DNA of 64,000 bases from Pseudonocardia kunmingensis (GTDB lineage Bacteria > Actinomycetota > Actinomycetes > Mycobacteriales > Pseudonocardiaceae), in contig NZ_VFPA01000002.1 of the NCBI RefSeq assembly GCF_006716445.1, positions 186,001 to 250,000 of the forward strand, given 5' to 3'. Shown here piece after piece: positions 27,101 to 35,676 of this stretch. The notes below the pieces were generated by a model that saw nothing but the letters and a program-made list of their open reading frames with translations, was not told the origin of the DNA and made no database searches. Position numbers and translations under genes: made by a program. Position 1 is the first letter of the stretch, and each line of letters opens with the position of its first letter.

Positions 27101-28456
27101 ATGACGATCACCGCCCCGGAGCGCACGCGGGTGCGCACCGACGACCGCGCGCACGTCTTCCACTCCTGGTCGGCCCAGGCGCAGATCGACCCGATGCCCA
27201 TCGAGCGCGCGGAGGGTTCCTACTTCTGGGACGACGAGGGCAGGCGTTACCTCGACTTCTCCTCCCAGCTGGTCAACGTCAACATCGGATACCAGCACCC
27301 GCGGCTGGTCGCGGCGATCACCGAGCAGGCCGCCAAGCTCTGCACGGTGGCGCCGGGCTTCGCCAACGACGCCCGCTCCGAGGCCGCCCGGCTGATCGCC
27401 GAGGTCGCGCCCGGGGACCTGGACAAGGTGTTCTTCACCAATGGGGGCGCCGAGGCCAACGAGAACGCGCTGCGGATGGCGCGGGTGCACACCGGGCGGC
27501 ACAAGGTGCTCGCCGCCTACCGCAGCTACCACGGCGCCACGGCCGGGGCGATCGCCGTGACCGGGGACCCCCGGCGCTGGGCGTCCGAGCCCGGGGTGTC
27601 GGGGGTGGTGCGCTACTGGGGGCCGTACGCCTACCGCTCGGCGTTCCACGCGGCCGACGAGCACGAGGAGGGCGCGCGGGCGCTCGCGCACCTGCGCGAC
27701 ACCCTCGTGGTCGAGGGGCCGCACACCGTCGCCGCGATCATCCTGGAGACCGTCGTCGGCACCAACGGCGTGCTGGTGCCGCCGCCGGGCTACCTCGCGG
27801 GCGTCCGCGCCCTCTGCGACGAGTTCGGCATCGTCATGATCGTGGACGAGGTGATGTCGGGCTTCGGCCGCTGCGGCGAGTGGTTCGCCGTGGACCACTG
27901 GGACGTCGTCCCGGACCTGATCACCTTCGCGAAGGGCGTCAACTCCGGGTACGTGCCGCTCGGCGGCGTGGTGATCTCCCGGGCGATCGCGGCCACCTTC
28001 GACGACCGCCCCTACCCGGGCGGGCTCACCTACTCCGGGCACCCGCTCGCGTGCGCGTCCGCGGTGGCGTCGATCGGCGTCTTCCGCGACGAGGGGATCC
28101 TCGAGCACGCGCGCGCCCTCGGCCGCGACGTGATCGGCCCGGAGCTGCGGGCGCTGGCGCGGCGCCACCCGAGCGTCGGGGAGGTCCGCGGGCTCGGCGT
28201 GATGTGGGCGCTCGAGCTGGTGCGCGACCGGAAGACCCGCGAGCCGCTGGTGCCGTTCAACGCCACGGGGGCCGCGGCGGCTCCGATGGCCGAGTTCGCC
28301 GCCGCGTGCAAGCAGGGCGGGCTGTGGCCGTTCACGCACTTCAACCGCACGCACGTCGTACCACCCTGCACGACGACACCCGAGGAGGTCCGCGAGGGCG
28401 TCGCCGTCCTCGACGCCGCCCTCGACGTGGTGGACCGCTACTACACCGGCGAGTAG
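27101..28456 (+). CDS. class III omega-aminotransferase
   Basis: Pyridoxal-phosphate aminotransferase of 451 residues. The cofactor-binding D249-E250 pair lies in M-I-V-D-E-V-M-S-G-F-G-R, and K278 in F-A-K-G-V-N-S-G-Y is the Schiff-base lysine. T-N-G-G-A-E-A-N-E-N marks the phosphate-binding region. It is preceded by AAAGGA, 31 bp after mmsA. Coupling to MmsA suggests an omega-amino substrate such as beta-alanine, beta-aminoisobutyrate or taurine, deaminated to a semialdehyde. Which one cannot be decided from sequence. Confidence 0.9.
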   Translation: MTITAPERTRVRTDDRAHVFHSWSAQAQIDPMPIERAEGSYFWDDEGRRYLDFSSQLVNVNIGYQHPRLVAAITEQAAKLCTVAPGFANDARSEAARLIAEVAPGDLDKVFFTNGGAEANENALRMARVHTGRHKVLAAYRSYHGATAGAIAVTGDPRRWASEPGVSGVVRYWGPYAYRSAFHAADEHEEGARALAHLRDTLVVEGPHTVAAIILETVVGTNGVLVPPPGYLAGVRALCDEFGIVMIVDEVMSGFGRCGEWFAVDHWDVVPDLITFAKGVNSGYVPLGGVVISRAIAATFDDRPYPGGLTYSGHPLACASAVASIGVFRDEGILEHARALGRDVIGPELRALARRHPSVGEVRGLGVMWALELVRDRKTREPLVPFNATGAAAAPMAEFAAACKQGGLWPFTHFNRTHVVPPCTTTPEEVREGVAVLDAALDVVDRYYTGE

Positions 28457-28466
28457 GAAGGCGACC

Positions 28467-29786
28467 ATGTCAACGTCGACAACGGTCCCGAGGGTGTCGC
28501 CGACGAAGGTCGCGTTCGCGAGCTTCGTCGGCACCACCGTCGAGTGGTACGACTACTTCATCTTCGGCACGGCCGCGGTACTCGTGCTCAACCAGCAGTT
28601 CTTCCCCACGCTCGAGCCCCTGGCCGGCACGCTCGCCGCGTTCGCCACGTTCTCGGTGGCCTTCGTCGCGCGCCCGTTGGGCAGCATCCTGTTCGGCCAC
28701 TACGGCGACCGCGTCGGCCGCAAGAAGATGCTCGTGTACTCGCTGCTCGGCATGGGGCTGGCCACCGTGCTGGTCGGCGTCCTGCCCGGCTACGCGACGA
28801 TCGGGATCACCGCGCCGGTGCTCCTGGTCGCCCTGCGCTTCGTGCAGGGCTTCGCCGTCGGCGGCGAGTGGGGCGGCGCCGCGCTGATGGCGCTGGAGCA
28901 CGCCCCGGCCCGCAAGCGGGCGTTCTTCGCCAGCTGGCCCCAGGCCGGCGTGCCGGCCGGGATCGTCCTGGCGACCGGGGCGTTCTACCTGGTCCAGCTG
29001 ATGCCCGAAGCGCAGTTCCAGTCGTGGGGGTGGCGCATCCCGTTCCTCGCCTCGGCGGTGCTGATCGTGGTGGGGCTCTACATCCGGATGCGGATCACCG
29101 AGTCGCCGGAGTTCGAGGCGCTGCAGGCCCGCCGGGAGGAGCCGCAGCGCGCGCCGATCGGGGAGGTGCTGCGCGAGCACAAGCGCTCGGTGCTGATCGG
29201 GGCGCTGTCCATCGCCGGCGGCAACACCGTGTTCTACCTGGCCACGGTCTACATGCTCGCGCACGGGCCGCAGGACCTCGGCTTCGACCGCGGCCTGATC
29301 CTGCTCATGATCATGGCGGCCGCGGCGATCGACATCGTCAGCATGCCGCTCGTGGCGATGATCGCCGACCGGATCGGGCGCAAGCGGCTGTTGCAGCTCG
29401 GCGCCGTCATCGGCATCGTGATCGGCGTGCCGATGTTCGCCCTGTTCCAGACGGGCACGGCGTGGGGGATCTTCCTGGCGGCGTTCCTCGCGCTGCCCGT
29501 GGGCCACGCGTTCTCCAGCGCGGTGATCACCAGCTTCATCCCCGGCCTGTTCGAGACGCGGGTCCGCTACACCGGCGCGGGCCTGTCCTACCAGCTCAGC
29601 GGCATCATCGCCTCGGCGCCAGCCCCGTTCGTCGCGACGTACCTCTACGCGACGACGCAGAGCAGCCTCGCCGTCGGTGCCTACCTGTCCGCGGTGTCCG
29701 CCGTCGCCCTGGCCGCGATCTCGTGCGGGCCGCGGACGCACCTGGACCGCGAGGTCGCCCCGGCCCCGGGGCCGGTGACGCCGTGA
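28467..29786 (+). CDS. MFS transporter, metabolite:H+ symporter (MHS) family
   Basis: Twelve-span secondary transporter of 439 residues. MHS marks include the opening T-V-E-W-Y-D-Y-F-I-F-G, the loop motif G-D-R-V-G-R-K-K (about residues 81-88) and Q-G-F-A-V-G-G-E-W-G-G-A. It lies 10 bp after the aminotransferase gene and ends in a GTGA overlap with the amidohydrolase, so it should import the substrate of this operon, probably a charged amino or carboxylic compound. Confidence 0.9.
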   Translation: MSTSTTVPRVSPTKVAFASFVGTTVEWYDYFIFGTAAVLVLNQQFFPTLEPLAGTLAAFATFSVAFVARPLGSILFGHYGDRVGRKKMLVYSLLGMGLATVLVGVLPGYATIGITAPVLLVALRFVQGFAVGGEWGGAALMALEHAPARKRAFFASWPQAGVPAGIVLATGAFYLVQLMPEAQFQSWGWRIPFLASAVLIVVGLYIRMRITESPEFEALQARREEPQRAPIGEVLREHKRSVLIGALSIAGGNTVFYLATVYMLAHGPQDLGFDRGLILLMIMAAAAIDIVSMPLVAMIADRIGRKRLLQLGAVIGIVIGVPMFALFQTGTAWGIFLAAFLALPVGHAFSSAVITSFIPGLFETRVRYTGAGLSYQLSGIIASAPAPFVATYLYATTQSSLAVGAYLSAVSAVALAAISCGPRTHLDREVAPAPGPVTP

Positions 29787-31351
29787 AGATCGTGAGCGGT
29801 CCGCGGATCATCCCGATGGAGGGCCCGGAGCCGGAGGCGCTCGCCGTCGACGGGGAGTGGATCGCGGCCGCGGGCACGCGGTCCGAGCTGCGCGAGCGCT
29901 ACCCCGACGCCGAGTGGATCGACCTGGACGGCGCGCTCGTCGTCCCCGGTTTCAACGACGCGCACTGCCACCCGTCCCAGGCCGCGCTCGCCCGCGTCCG
30001 CGTCGACCTGTCCGGCGCCACCGACCGCGAGGCGGTGCGCACGGCACTGCGGACGCGGGCCGCCACCGTGCCGCCGGGGGAGTGGGTGGTCGGCCAGCCG
30101 ATCAACGAGCGGAAGCTCGCCGGCGTCGACCGCGACTTCCTCGACACGGTCTCCACCGAGCACCCCGTCGTGATCATCCAGTACACCTTCCACCGCGCGG
30201 TCGTGAACAGCCGCGCGCTGGAGGTGCTCGGCTACCGCACGCCGGCCGACGCGCCGCCCGGCGGGGAGCTGACCGTCGCCGCCGACGGCCGCCTCGACGG
30301 CTGGATGTACGAGCGGGCGTGGCTCGACCCGTGGCTGCCCGGCCCGCTGACCCCTTCGATCGCCCCCGCCGGGGAGGCCGCCGCGCAGGTCGCGGCCCTG
30401 CGGGAGGTCAACGCCGAGCTGCACCAGGTGGGGATCACCTCCTACTGCGACGCGATCGTCACGCCGCTGGAGCGGGAGATGTACACCGCGGCGCTGCGCG
30501 CGGGGCAGCTCATCCCGCGGGTCAGCATGCTGCTGTGGCACAGCTGGTTCGACCCGGACTCCTGGCCCGCCGAACAGCCCGACAGCACGCACCTGCAGCT
30601 CGCGGGCGTCAAGCTGATGCTCGACGGCGCCTTCTCCGGCGGCACCTGCCTGTGCCGGCACCCCTACGCCAGCGCCACCGGCAGCGACAACGGTCTGCAG
30701 GTGCTCGGCGACGCCGACTTCGCGGAGACGGTGCGCGCGGTGGACGCCGCGGGCCGGCGGGTGGCCGTGCACGCCAACGGCGACCTCGCGATCGCCAAGG
30801 TGCTCGACGTGCTGGAGTCGCTGCCGGCCCGGTCGTCACGGCGGGGCCACCGCATCGAGCACTGCAGCATCGTCGACGACGCCCTGATCGCCCGCATCCG
30901 CGACGCCGGCGTGATCCCGGTGCCCTTCGGGCCGTTCATCGCGCTGTTCGGCGAGGCGGTGAGCGAGTTCTACGGGCCGGAGCGCGCCGGGATGGCGTGC
31001 GCGCACCGGTCGCTGCGGGACGCGGGCGTGCAGGTCGGGGGCTCCTCGGACTTCCCGATCGTGCCCATCGACCCGCTGCTCGCGCTACAGAGCCTCGTCA
31101 CCCGCCGCACGGCGGACGGGCTCGTGGTGGGCCCCGAGCAGCGGCTCGACGTGCTGGACGCGCTCGCCGTCTACACCGCGGGCTCGGCCCACGCCACCGG
31201 CGAGGCCGCGATCAAGGGCCGGCTGACCCCGGGGCGGCTCGCCGACTTCGTGGTGCTCGACGCCGACCTGACGGCCGTCGACCCGGGCGAGATCGCGTCG
31301 GTCGGGGTCCGCTCGACGTGGGTGGGCGGGAACTGCGTCTGGTCGCGCTGA
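29783..31351 (+). CDS. amidohydrolase family 3 (YtcJ-like) protein
   Basis: Metal-dependent hydrolase of 522 residues. Metal-site segments are N-D-A-H-C-H (about residues 51-56), A-V-H-A-N-G-D, H-R-I-E-H-C and the late S-S-D-F-P-I-V aspartate. The N- and C-terminal parts form the small beta sandwich (L-V-V-P-G-F, then K-G-R-L-T-P-G-R-L-A-D-F-V-V-L-D). The start is GTG 29783, overlapping the transporter stop. It may release the amine substrate from an amide or similar precursor before transamination; this is inferred from operon order. Confidence 0.9.
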   Translation: MKIVSGPRIIPMEGPEPEALAVDGEWIAAAGTRSELRERYPDAEWIDLDGALVVPGFNDAHCHPSQAALARVRVDLSGATDREAVRTALRTRAATVPPGEWVVGQPINERKLAGVDRDFLDTVSTEHPVVIIQYTFHRAVVNSRALEVLGYRTPADAPPGGELTVAADGRLDGWMYERAWLDPWLPGPLTPSIAPAGEAAAQVAALREVNAELHQVGITSYCDAIVTPLEREMYTAALRAGQLIPRVSMLLWHSWFDPDSWPAEQPDSTHLQLAGVKLMLDGAFSGGTCLCRHPYASATGSDNGLQVLGDADFAETVRAVDAAGRRVAVHANGDLAIAKVLDVLESLPARSSRRGHRIEHCSIVDDALIARIRDAGVIPVPFGPFIALFGEAVSEFYGPERAGMACAHRSLRDAGVQVGGSSDFPIVPIDPLLALQSLVTRRTADGLVVGPEQRLDVLDALAVYTAGSAHATGEAAIKGRLTPGRLADFVVLDADLTAVDPGEIASVGVRSTWVGGNCVWSR

Positions 31352-31381
31352 GAACGGCGTCCGGACGCAGACGGCACACAT

Positions 31382-31430
31382 CCGGTGGGGTCGGCACACA
31401 TCGCGGGCGGTGTGTGCCGACCCCACCCGG
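31382..31430. terminator. long hairpin after the amidohydrolase operon
   Basis: Arms CCGGTGGGGTCGGCACACA (31382-31400) and its complement with one bulged base (31411-31430) surround a 10-nt loop. Weaker pairing continues outward (GGCAC near 31372 with GTGCC near 31440). It lies 30 bp after the stop codon and probably ends the transcript, though no T-run is present. Confidence 0.6.
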
Positions 31431-31472
31431 TCTGTGCGGTGCCGCGGAACGGGCGTCGGGATACTCGCGGGC

Positions 31473-31895
31473 GTGGGACTCGTGGCTGCAGCGGCCTTCA
31501 CCTGGCTCGGCATGGTGCTGGCGATCTCGTTCCTGGAGGCGCCGCTGAAGTTCCGCGCGCCCGGCGTCACCGTGCCGCTGGGCCTGGGCATCGGGCGCCT
31601 GGTGTTCGCCGCGCTGAACCGCGTGGAGCTGGTCCTGCTGCTCCTCGTCGCGGGCGGTCTGCTGCTCGCCGGCACCCGCCCGGCCCTCGTGCTGGTGGCG
31701 GCGGCGCTCGCCGCAGCCGTGCTCGCCGCGCAGCTCGGGCTCATCCGTCCGGCGCTGAACCGGCGCTCGGAGCGGGTGCTGGCGGGTGAGGAGCTGCCGC
31801 GCTCGCGCGCACACCTCTACTACGTGGTGCTCGAGGTGGCCAAGGTGGTCGCGCTCGTGCTGCTCGGTGCCACCGCGCTGACCCCGGTCGGGTGA
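31473..31895 (+). CDS. small membrane protein, DUF4149/TMEM205-like
   Basis: Integral membrane protein of 140 residues with four hydrophobic spans (roughly residues 3-22, 47-65, 68-85 and 118-136). The first loop L-E-A-P-L-K-F-R-A-P-G-V and the second-span region L-G-I-G-R-L-V-F-A-A-L-N-R-V-E are typical of a conserved membrane family of unknown function. I chose GTG 31473 because the frame upstream runs into the hairpin. It is followed 31 bp later by a peroxiredoxin gene. Confidence 0.7.
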   Translation: MGLVAAAAFTWLGMVLAISFLEAPLKFRAPGVTVPLGLGIGRLVFAALNRVELVLLLLVAGGLLLAGTRPALVLVAAALAAAVLAAQLGLIRPALNRRSERVLAGEELPRSRAHLYYVVLEVAKVVALVLLGATALTPVG

Positions 31896-31926
31896 TACCC
31901 AGGCGGATTCCGCGTAAGTTGCACCC

Positions 31927-32406
31927 ATGACGATCTCCGTGGGTGACCGGCTCCCCGATGTCGAACTGCGCGTGGTGACCGCCGACGGGCCGACCGTCGT
32001 GAAGTCCGGCGAGGTCCTGGGCACCGGCAAGGTCGTGCTGTTCGCCGTGCCCGGGGCGTTCACCCCGGGCTGCTCCAACGTCCACCTGCCCGGGTTCGTG
32101 GAGCGGGTCGACGAGCTCCGGGCCAAGGGCGTCACGACGATCGCGTGCACCGCGGTCAACGACCCGTTCGTGATGGACGCGTGGGGCAAGGCGCACGGCG
32201 TCGGTGACGACATCCTGATGCTCGCCGACGGCAACGGCGAGTTCGCCGCCGCGATGGGTCTCGAGCTCGACGGACGTGGCTTCGGCCTGGGGAAGCGCTC
32301 CAAGCGCTACGCCGCCATCGTCGAGGACGGCGTGCTGACCAGCCTGGACGTCGACGAGAAGGGCATCGACCTCTCCGCCTGCTCGAACATCGTGCTCAAG
32401 CTCTGA
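31927..32406 (+). CDS. peroxiredoxin (Prx5-type)
   Basis: Thiol peroxidase of 159 residues that reduces hydrogen peroxide and alkyl hydroperoxides. The peroxidatic cysteine is C49 in P-G-A-F-T-P-G-C-S, the Prx5-type signature (T46 also present). C152 near the C-terminus is placed as the resolving cysteine of atypical two-cysteine Prx5 enzymes. The length is normal for the family. Cytoplasmic. The start is 31 bp after the membrane protein gene, possibly co-transcribed. Confidence 0.93.
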   Translation: MTISVGDRLPDVELRVVTADGPTVVKSGEVLGTGKVVLFAVPGAFTPGCSNVHLPGFVERVDELRAKGVTTIACTAVNDPFVMDAWGKAHGVGDDILMLADGNGEFAAAMGLELDGRGFGLGKRSKRYAAIVEDGVLTSLDVDEKGIDLSACSNIVLKL

Positions 32407-32425
32407 GCAGGCGTCCGGCGGCCGG

Positions 32426-33169
32426 TCACCGGGGCGGCGGGAGGCGGTAGACCGACACGTGGGAGCGGGACTCGGCCGTGAACGCCGAGCCGGCCCAGTC
32501 CGCGTGGCGCGACTCGAGTTCCATGCCCGCGAGCTGGGCCATGAGGTCGAGCTCGGCGGGCCAGATGTAGCGGTGCGGGCTGCGGAACAGCTCGGCCTGC
32601 CGGCCGTCGGAGAACCGGAAGTGGTGCGAGACCATCCGCTGGTTCACGACGTCGTAGGTGTCGAGACCCACGTACCCGGGCTCGCTGTGGAACACGGTGG
32701 CCTCCCGGCCCGGTGGGAGCACGCGCAGCTCGGGCACCTCCAGTTCGATCACGAACCGGCCCCCGGGCCCGAGGTGCCGGGCCGCGTTGCGGAAGCAGGC
32801 GACCTGCTCGGCCTGGGTGAGCAGGTTCGAGATCGTGTTGAACACGAGGTAGACCAGCGTGTAGGAGCCGGGGGCGCGGGCGGTGGCCATGTCACCGACG
32901 ACCACCGGGACGCTCGCCTCGTCCACCTTCGTCCGCAGCCGATCGATCATCGGACGGGACAGCTCGATCCCGGTGACGGGCACCCCGCGCGCGGCGAGCG
33001 GCACGGCGACGCGGCCGGTGCCGATCGCGAACTCCAGCGCCCGCCCGCCCCCGGCGAGCTCGACGAGCCGGTCCACGGTGGGCTCCAGCACCTCCGGCGC
33101 GAACATGCCCGTGCCCGGGGTGTCGTACTGCCGAGCGGCCGCCTCGTCCCAGATGTCCTCCTGTCGCAC
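32426..33169 (-). CDS. class I SAM-dependent methyltransferase
   Basis: Methyltransferase-fold protein of 247 residues. The SAM-binding motif I is A-L-E-F-A-I-G-T-G-R-V-A-V-P-L (about residues 43-57). The acidic end of strand 2 is G-I-E-L-S (about 66-70), and V-V-V-G-D-M-A forms the adenine contact. The start is GTG 33169 (V-R-Q-E-D-I-W-D-E-A-A); the frame is open further upstream, but the sequence before it does not look protein-like. It converges with the peroxiredoxin gene. Substrate unknown. Confidence 0.87.
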   Translation of the reverse strand: MRQEDIWDEAAARQYDTPGTGMFAPEVLEPTVDRLVELAGGGRALEFAIGTGRVAVPLAARGVPVTGIELSRPMIDRLRTKVDEASVPVVVGDMATARAPGSYTLVYLVFNTISNLLTQAEQVACFRNAARHLGPGGRFVIELEVPELRVLPPGREATVFHSEPGYVGLDTYDVVNQRMVSHHFRFSDGRQAELFRSPHRYIWPAELDLMAQLAGMELESRHADWAGSAFTAESRSHVSVYRLPPPR

Positions 33170-33262
33170 GGCGCCAGCGTGGCGGCGTGGACGGCGGGCG
33201 TCGACCGGATTCCGGCGGCGGGTGCCCACCACCGGAGCCGTCGGAGGAGCATGCTTCGGCGT

Positions 33263-33463
33263 ATGGCCCGCTACGTGGTTCCCGTCCTCGGCGTCCTCCT
33301 GGTCGCGATCGGCGCGCTGTGGACGCTGCAAGGCGCCAACCTCGTGGGAGGCAGCTTCATGTCCGGGTCGCGGCTGTGGCTGGTGATCGGCCTGGTGGCG
33401 CTGGTCGCCGGCGCGACCCTGCTGGTCCGCGCGGTGCGCACCCACCGAGGGCGGCCTCTCTAG
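33263..33463 (+). CDS. small two-span membrane protein
   Basis: Membrane protein of 66 residues. Two hydrophobic spans (about residues 4-20 and 38-58) flank a loop with L-Q-G-A-N-L-V-G-G-S-F-M-S-G. It ends in a basic tail. Similar short proteins are common in actinobacteria, without known function. Starts at 33263 or 33251 are possible; GGAGGAG sits between 33243 and 33249, which leaves 33251 too close, so I prefer 33263. Confidence 0.65.
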   Translation: MARYVVPVLGVLLVAIGALWTLQGANLVGGSFMSGSRLWLVIGLVALVAGATLLVRAVRTHRGRPL

Positions 33464-33488
33464 GCGGCTCCGGAAGCGGGATCCGCGT

Positions 33489-33537
33489 GACGAACGGCAC
33501 GTTCGTCGGCTAGGTACCGACGAGAGTGCCGTTCGTC
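33489..33537. repeat. 49-bp GGTACC-centred palindrome, copy B
   Basis: 21-nt arms with two mismatches around the loop CTAGGTA, the reverse complement of the loop in copy A (14357-14405). It lies 26 bp after the small membrane protein gene and before the XRE-cupin promoter. Confidence 0.9.
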
Positions 33538-33590
33538 CGGTGGGCGCCTACTTCACGATGATGTGCGTTCCCGGGTTGCCTCGGTGAAGA

Positions 33591-33608
33591 ACTTCAGTAT
33601 TCTGAAGT
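33591..33608. promoter_or_regulatory. candidate XRE regulator operator
   Basis: ACTTCAG-TATT-CTGAAGT is an inverted repeat with perfect 7-bp arms, 26 bp before the XRE-cupin start. A/T-rich and isolated, it fits autoregulation and possibly control of the operon that follows. Confidence 0.65.
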
Positions 33609-33633
33609 CGCTTGCCGGAGGAGGGTGGCTGCC

Positions 33634-34242
33634 ATGGGTGATCGGGAGACAGGTGCAGGAGCGGACCTGCCGGTCGCCGCGATGCTCGGCGAGGTCGGCA
33701 ACCAGGTGCGGTCCCTCCGCAAGGAAGCGGGGCTGACGCTCGAGCGGCTCAGCGAGCTGTCCGGGCTCAGCACCGGCATCGTCAGCCAGATCGAGCGCGG
33801 GCTGGCCAACCCGTCGTTCGGCACGCTGGTCCAGCTCGCCCACGGCCTCGGCATCCCGATCGGGCGGCTCTTCCAGGTCTCGGACCGGCGCCGGTCGCCG
33901 GTCGTCCGGCGGTCCGAGCGCCGCCGGCTGGACGGGCACGGCATCGCGTCCGACGACGGCGGCACCTTCGAGCTGCTGACACCGGACCTGAACGGCGCCC
34001 TCGAAGCGACCTGGGTGGAGACCCCACCCGGGTACGACAGCAGCGCGAACCCCTACCGGCACCAGGGCGAGGAGTTCGGGCTCGTGCTGTCCGGCCGCAA
34101 GGACGTCTACCTCGACGGGCAGAAGCACGAGCTCGGGCCCGGCGACTCGATCCGCTACCCCTCCACCACACCGCACTGGTACGCCAACCCCGGCGACGAG
34201 ATCTGCACCGCCATCTGGGTGATCACACCGCCCACCTGGTGA
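33634..34242 (+). CDS. XRE-cupin transcriptional regulator
   Basis: Regulator of 202 residues. The N-terminal XRE helix-turn-helix (about residues 18-72) reads V-R-S-L-R-K-E-A-G-L-T-L-E-R-L-S-E-L and I-V-S-Q-I-E-R-G. The C-terminal cupin (about 120-202) has H-Q-G-E-E-F-G-L-V-L-S-G and a late P-H-W-Y-A-N, which could bind a small ligand or metal. The start is ATG 33634, with GGAGGAG 10 bases upstream. It is the first gene before the MHS transporter/CoA-transferase operon, which it probably controls through the palindrome at 33591. Confidence 0.92.
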   Translation: MGDRETGAGADLPVAAMLGEVGNQVRSLRKEAGLTLERLSELSGLSTGIVSQIERGLANPSFGTLVQLAHGLGIPIGRLFQVSDRRRSPVVRRSERRRLDGHGIASDDGGTFELLTPDLNGALEATWVETPPGYDSSANPYRHQGEEFGLVLSGRKDVYLDGQKHELGPGDSIRYPSTTPHWYANPGDEICTAIWVITPPTW

Positions 34243-34361
34243 CCGGCCCGCCGGCACACCTGCATCTCACCTGACGCCCCGACGGCGTCCTGCTGCGCCC
34301 TGCCCACGTGCGGGTGCCCCGTCCGACGCGCGCACGCGTCCCATGGATCAAAGGCGAACCC

Positions 34362-35669
34362 ATGAATGCGACACCCTCGACCACCGCCGCGACCCCGCCG
34401 CCACGTCCACGCGACATCGGCGCCACCACCCGCAGGGGGATGCTGGGCCTCGGCCTGGGTAACACCCTGGAGTGGTACGACTGGATGGTCTTCGGCCTGC
34501 TCTCGGCCTTCCTGGGCCCGCACTTCTTCCCCGCCGAGGACCCCGTCTCGGCCACGCTGAGCGCGCTGGCGGTGTTCGCCGTCGGGTTCGCGGTGCGCCC
34601 GCTGGGGGGCGTGCTGTTCGGCGTCGTCGCCGACCTCATCGGCAGGCGCCGGGTGATGCTCGCCTCGGTCGGCCTGATGGCCGTGACGACGCTGGTCATC
34701 GCGCTGACGCCGACCTACGAGACGATCGGGGCGTGGGCGGGGGTGATCCTCGTCGTCTGCCGGTTGCTGCAGGGCGTGTCCACCGGCATCGAGGCCCCGC
34801 TGTCCACCGCCTACGCGGTGGAGCTGAACCCGGCCGGCCGGGAGGGCCGGGCCGCCGGGTACATCAGCTTCTTCGTCAACCTCGGGATCCTGCTCGCCTC
34901 GCTGGTCAGCTTCGCCACCAGCTGGATGATCGGCGGCGACGCGATGCAGGAGTGGGGCTGGCGCGTCCCGTTCGTCATCGGTGCGCTCCTGGGCGTCGTG
35001 GTGATCTACCTGCGCCGCGCGCTGCCCGAGACGCTGCACGAGCACGAGCGCGCCGACAACTCGACGGGCACGGTGTGGCGCGGCGTCGGGAGGCACTGGC
35101 TCGGCCTGCTGGCGATCGTGTTCGTCGTCGGGGCGGCGCAGGCCTACAACTACGCCTGGAACGTCGGGCTGCCCAACCTCGCCCGCAGCACCTTCGGCGA
35201 GGACCCGACGGCGGTGTTCGCCCTCACCACGGCGCTGGGTGTGGTGCTGCTGGTCGGGTCGCTCGTCACCGGGGCGCTGGCCGACCGGTACAAGCTGTCG
35301 CGCACGTTCCTGGTGACCCGGCTGCTCGCCGTTCCGTCGGTGTTCCTGATGCTGTTCTACGACGAGCCGGGCATCCTCGGGTTCGCCGCGGTCCTGCTGG
35401 GCGGCTCCGTGGTGCTCGTGCTCAACATGACGCTCTACAACGTGGTCGCGACGTCGCTGATGCCCAAGGCGTGCCGGGCCACCGGGGTGGCGCTGGGCTA
35501 CGGCGTGGCGGTCGCGCTCTTCGGCGGGACCGCGTCCTACCTGCTGGTGTGGCTGCAGCAGCGCGAGCTCGACTGGCTGTTCCCCACCTACACCGCCGTC
35601 CTGTCCCTTGTCAGTGTGGTGCTCTACGTGGCGGCCCGCCGCCACAGCGGCACCTTCGCGGGTGAATGA
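34362..35669 (+). CDS. MFS transporter, MHS family
   Basis: Secondary transporter of 435 residues with about twelve spans. L-E-W-Y-D-W-M-V-F-G opens the first span and D-L-I-G-R-R-R-V is the conserved cytoplasmic loop. It shares the MHS family plan with the transporters at 28467 and 53168 but is clearly diverged from them. The start is ATG 34362, preceded by AAAGGCG. It is followed by an FAD oxidoreductase after 7 bp, so it should import the operon substrate. Confidence 0.9.
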   Translation: MNATPSTTAATPPPRPRDIGATTRRGMLGLGLGNTLEWYDWMVFGLLSAFLGPHFFPAEDPVSATLSALAVFAVGFAVRPLGGVLFGVVADLIGRRRVMLASVGLMAVTTLVIALTPTYETIGAWAGVILVVCRLLQGVSTGIEAPLSTAYAVELNPAGREGRAAGYISFFVNLGILLASLVSFATSWMIGGDAMQEWGWRVPFVIGALLGVVVIYLRRALPETLHEHERADNSTGTVWRGVGRHWLGLLAIVFVVGAAQAYNYAWNVGLPNLARSTFGEDPTAVFALTTALGVVLLVGSLVTGALADRYKLSRTFLVTRLLAVPSVFLMLFYDEPGILGFAAVLLGGSVVLVLNMTLYNVVATSLMPKACRATGVALGYGVAVALFGGTASYLLVWLQQRELDWLFPTYTAVLSLVSVVLYVAARRHSGTFAGE

Positions 35670-35676
35670 GGAAACG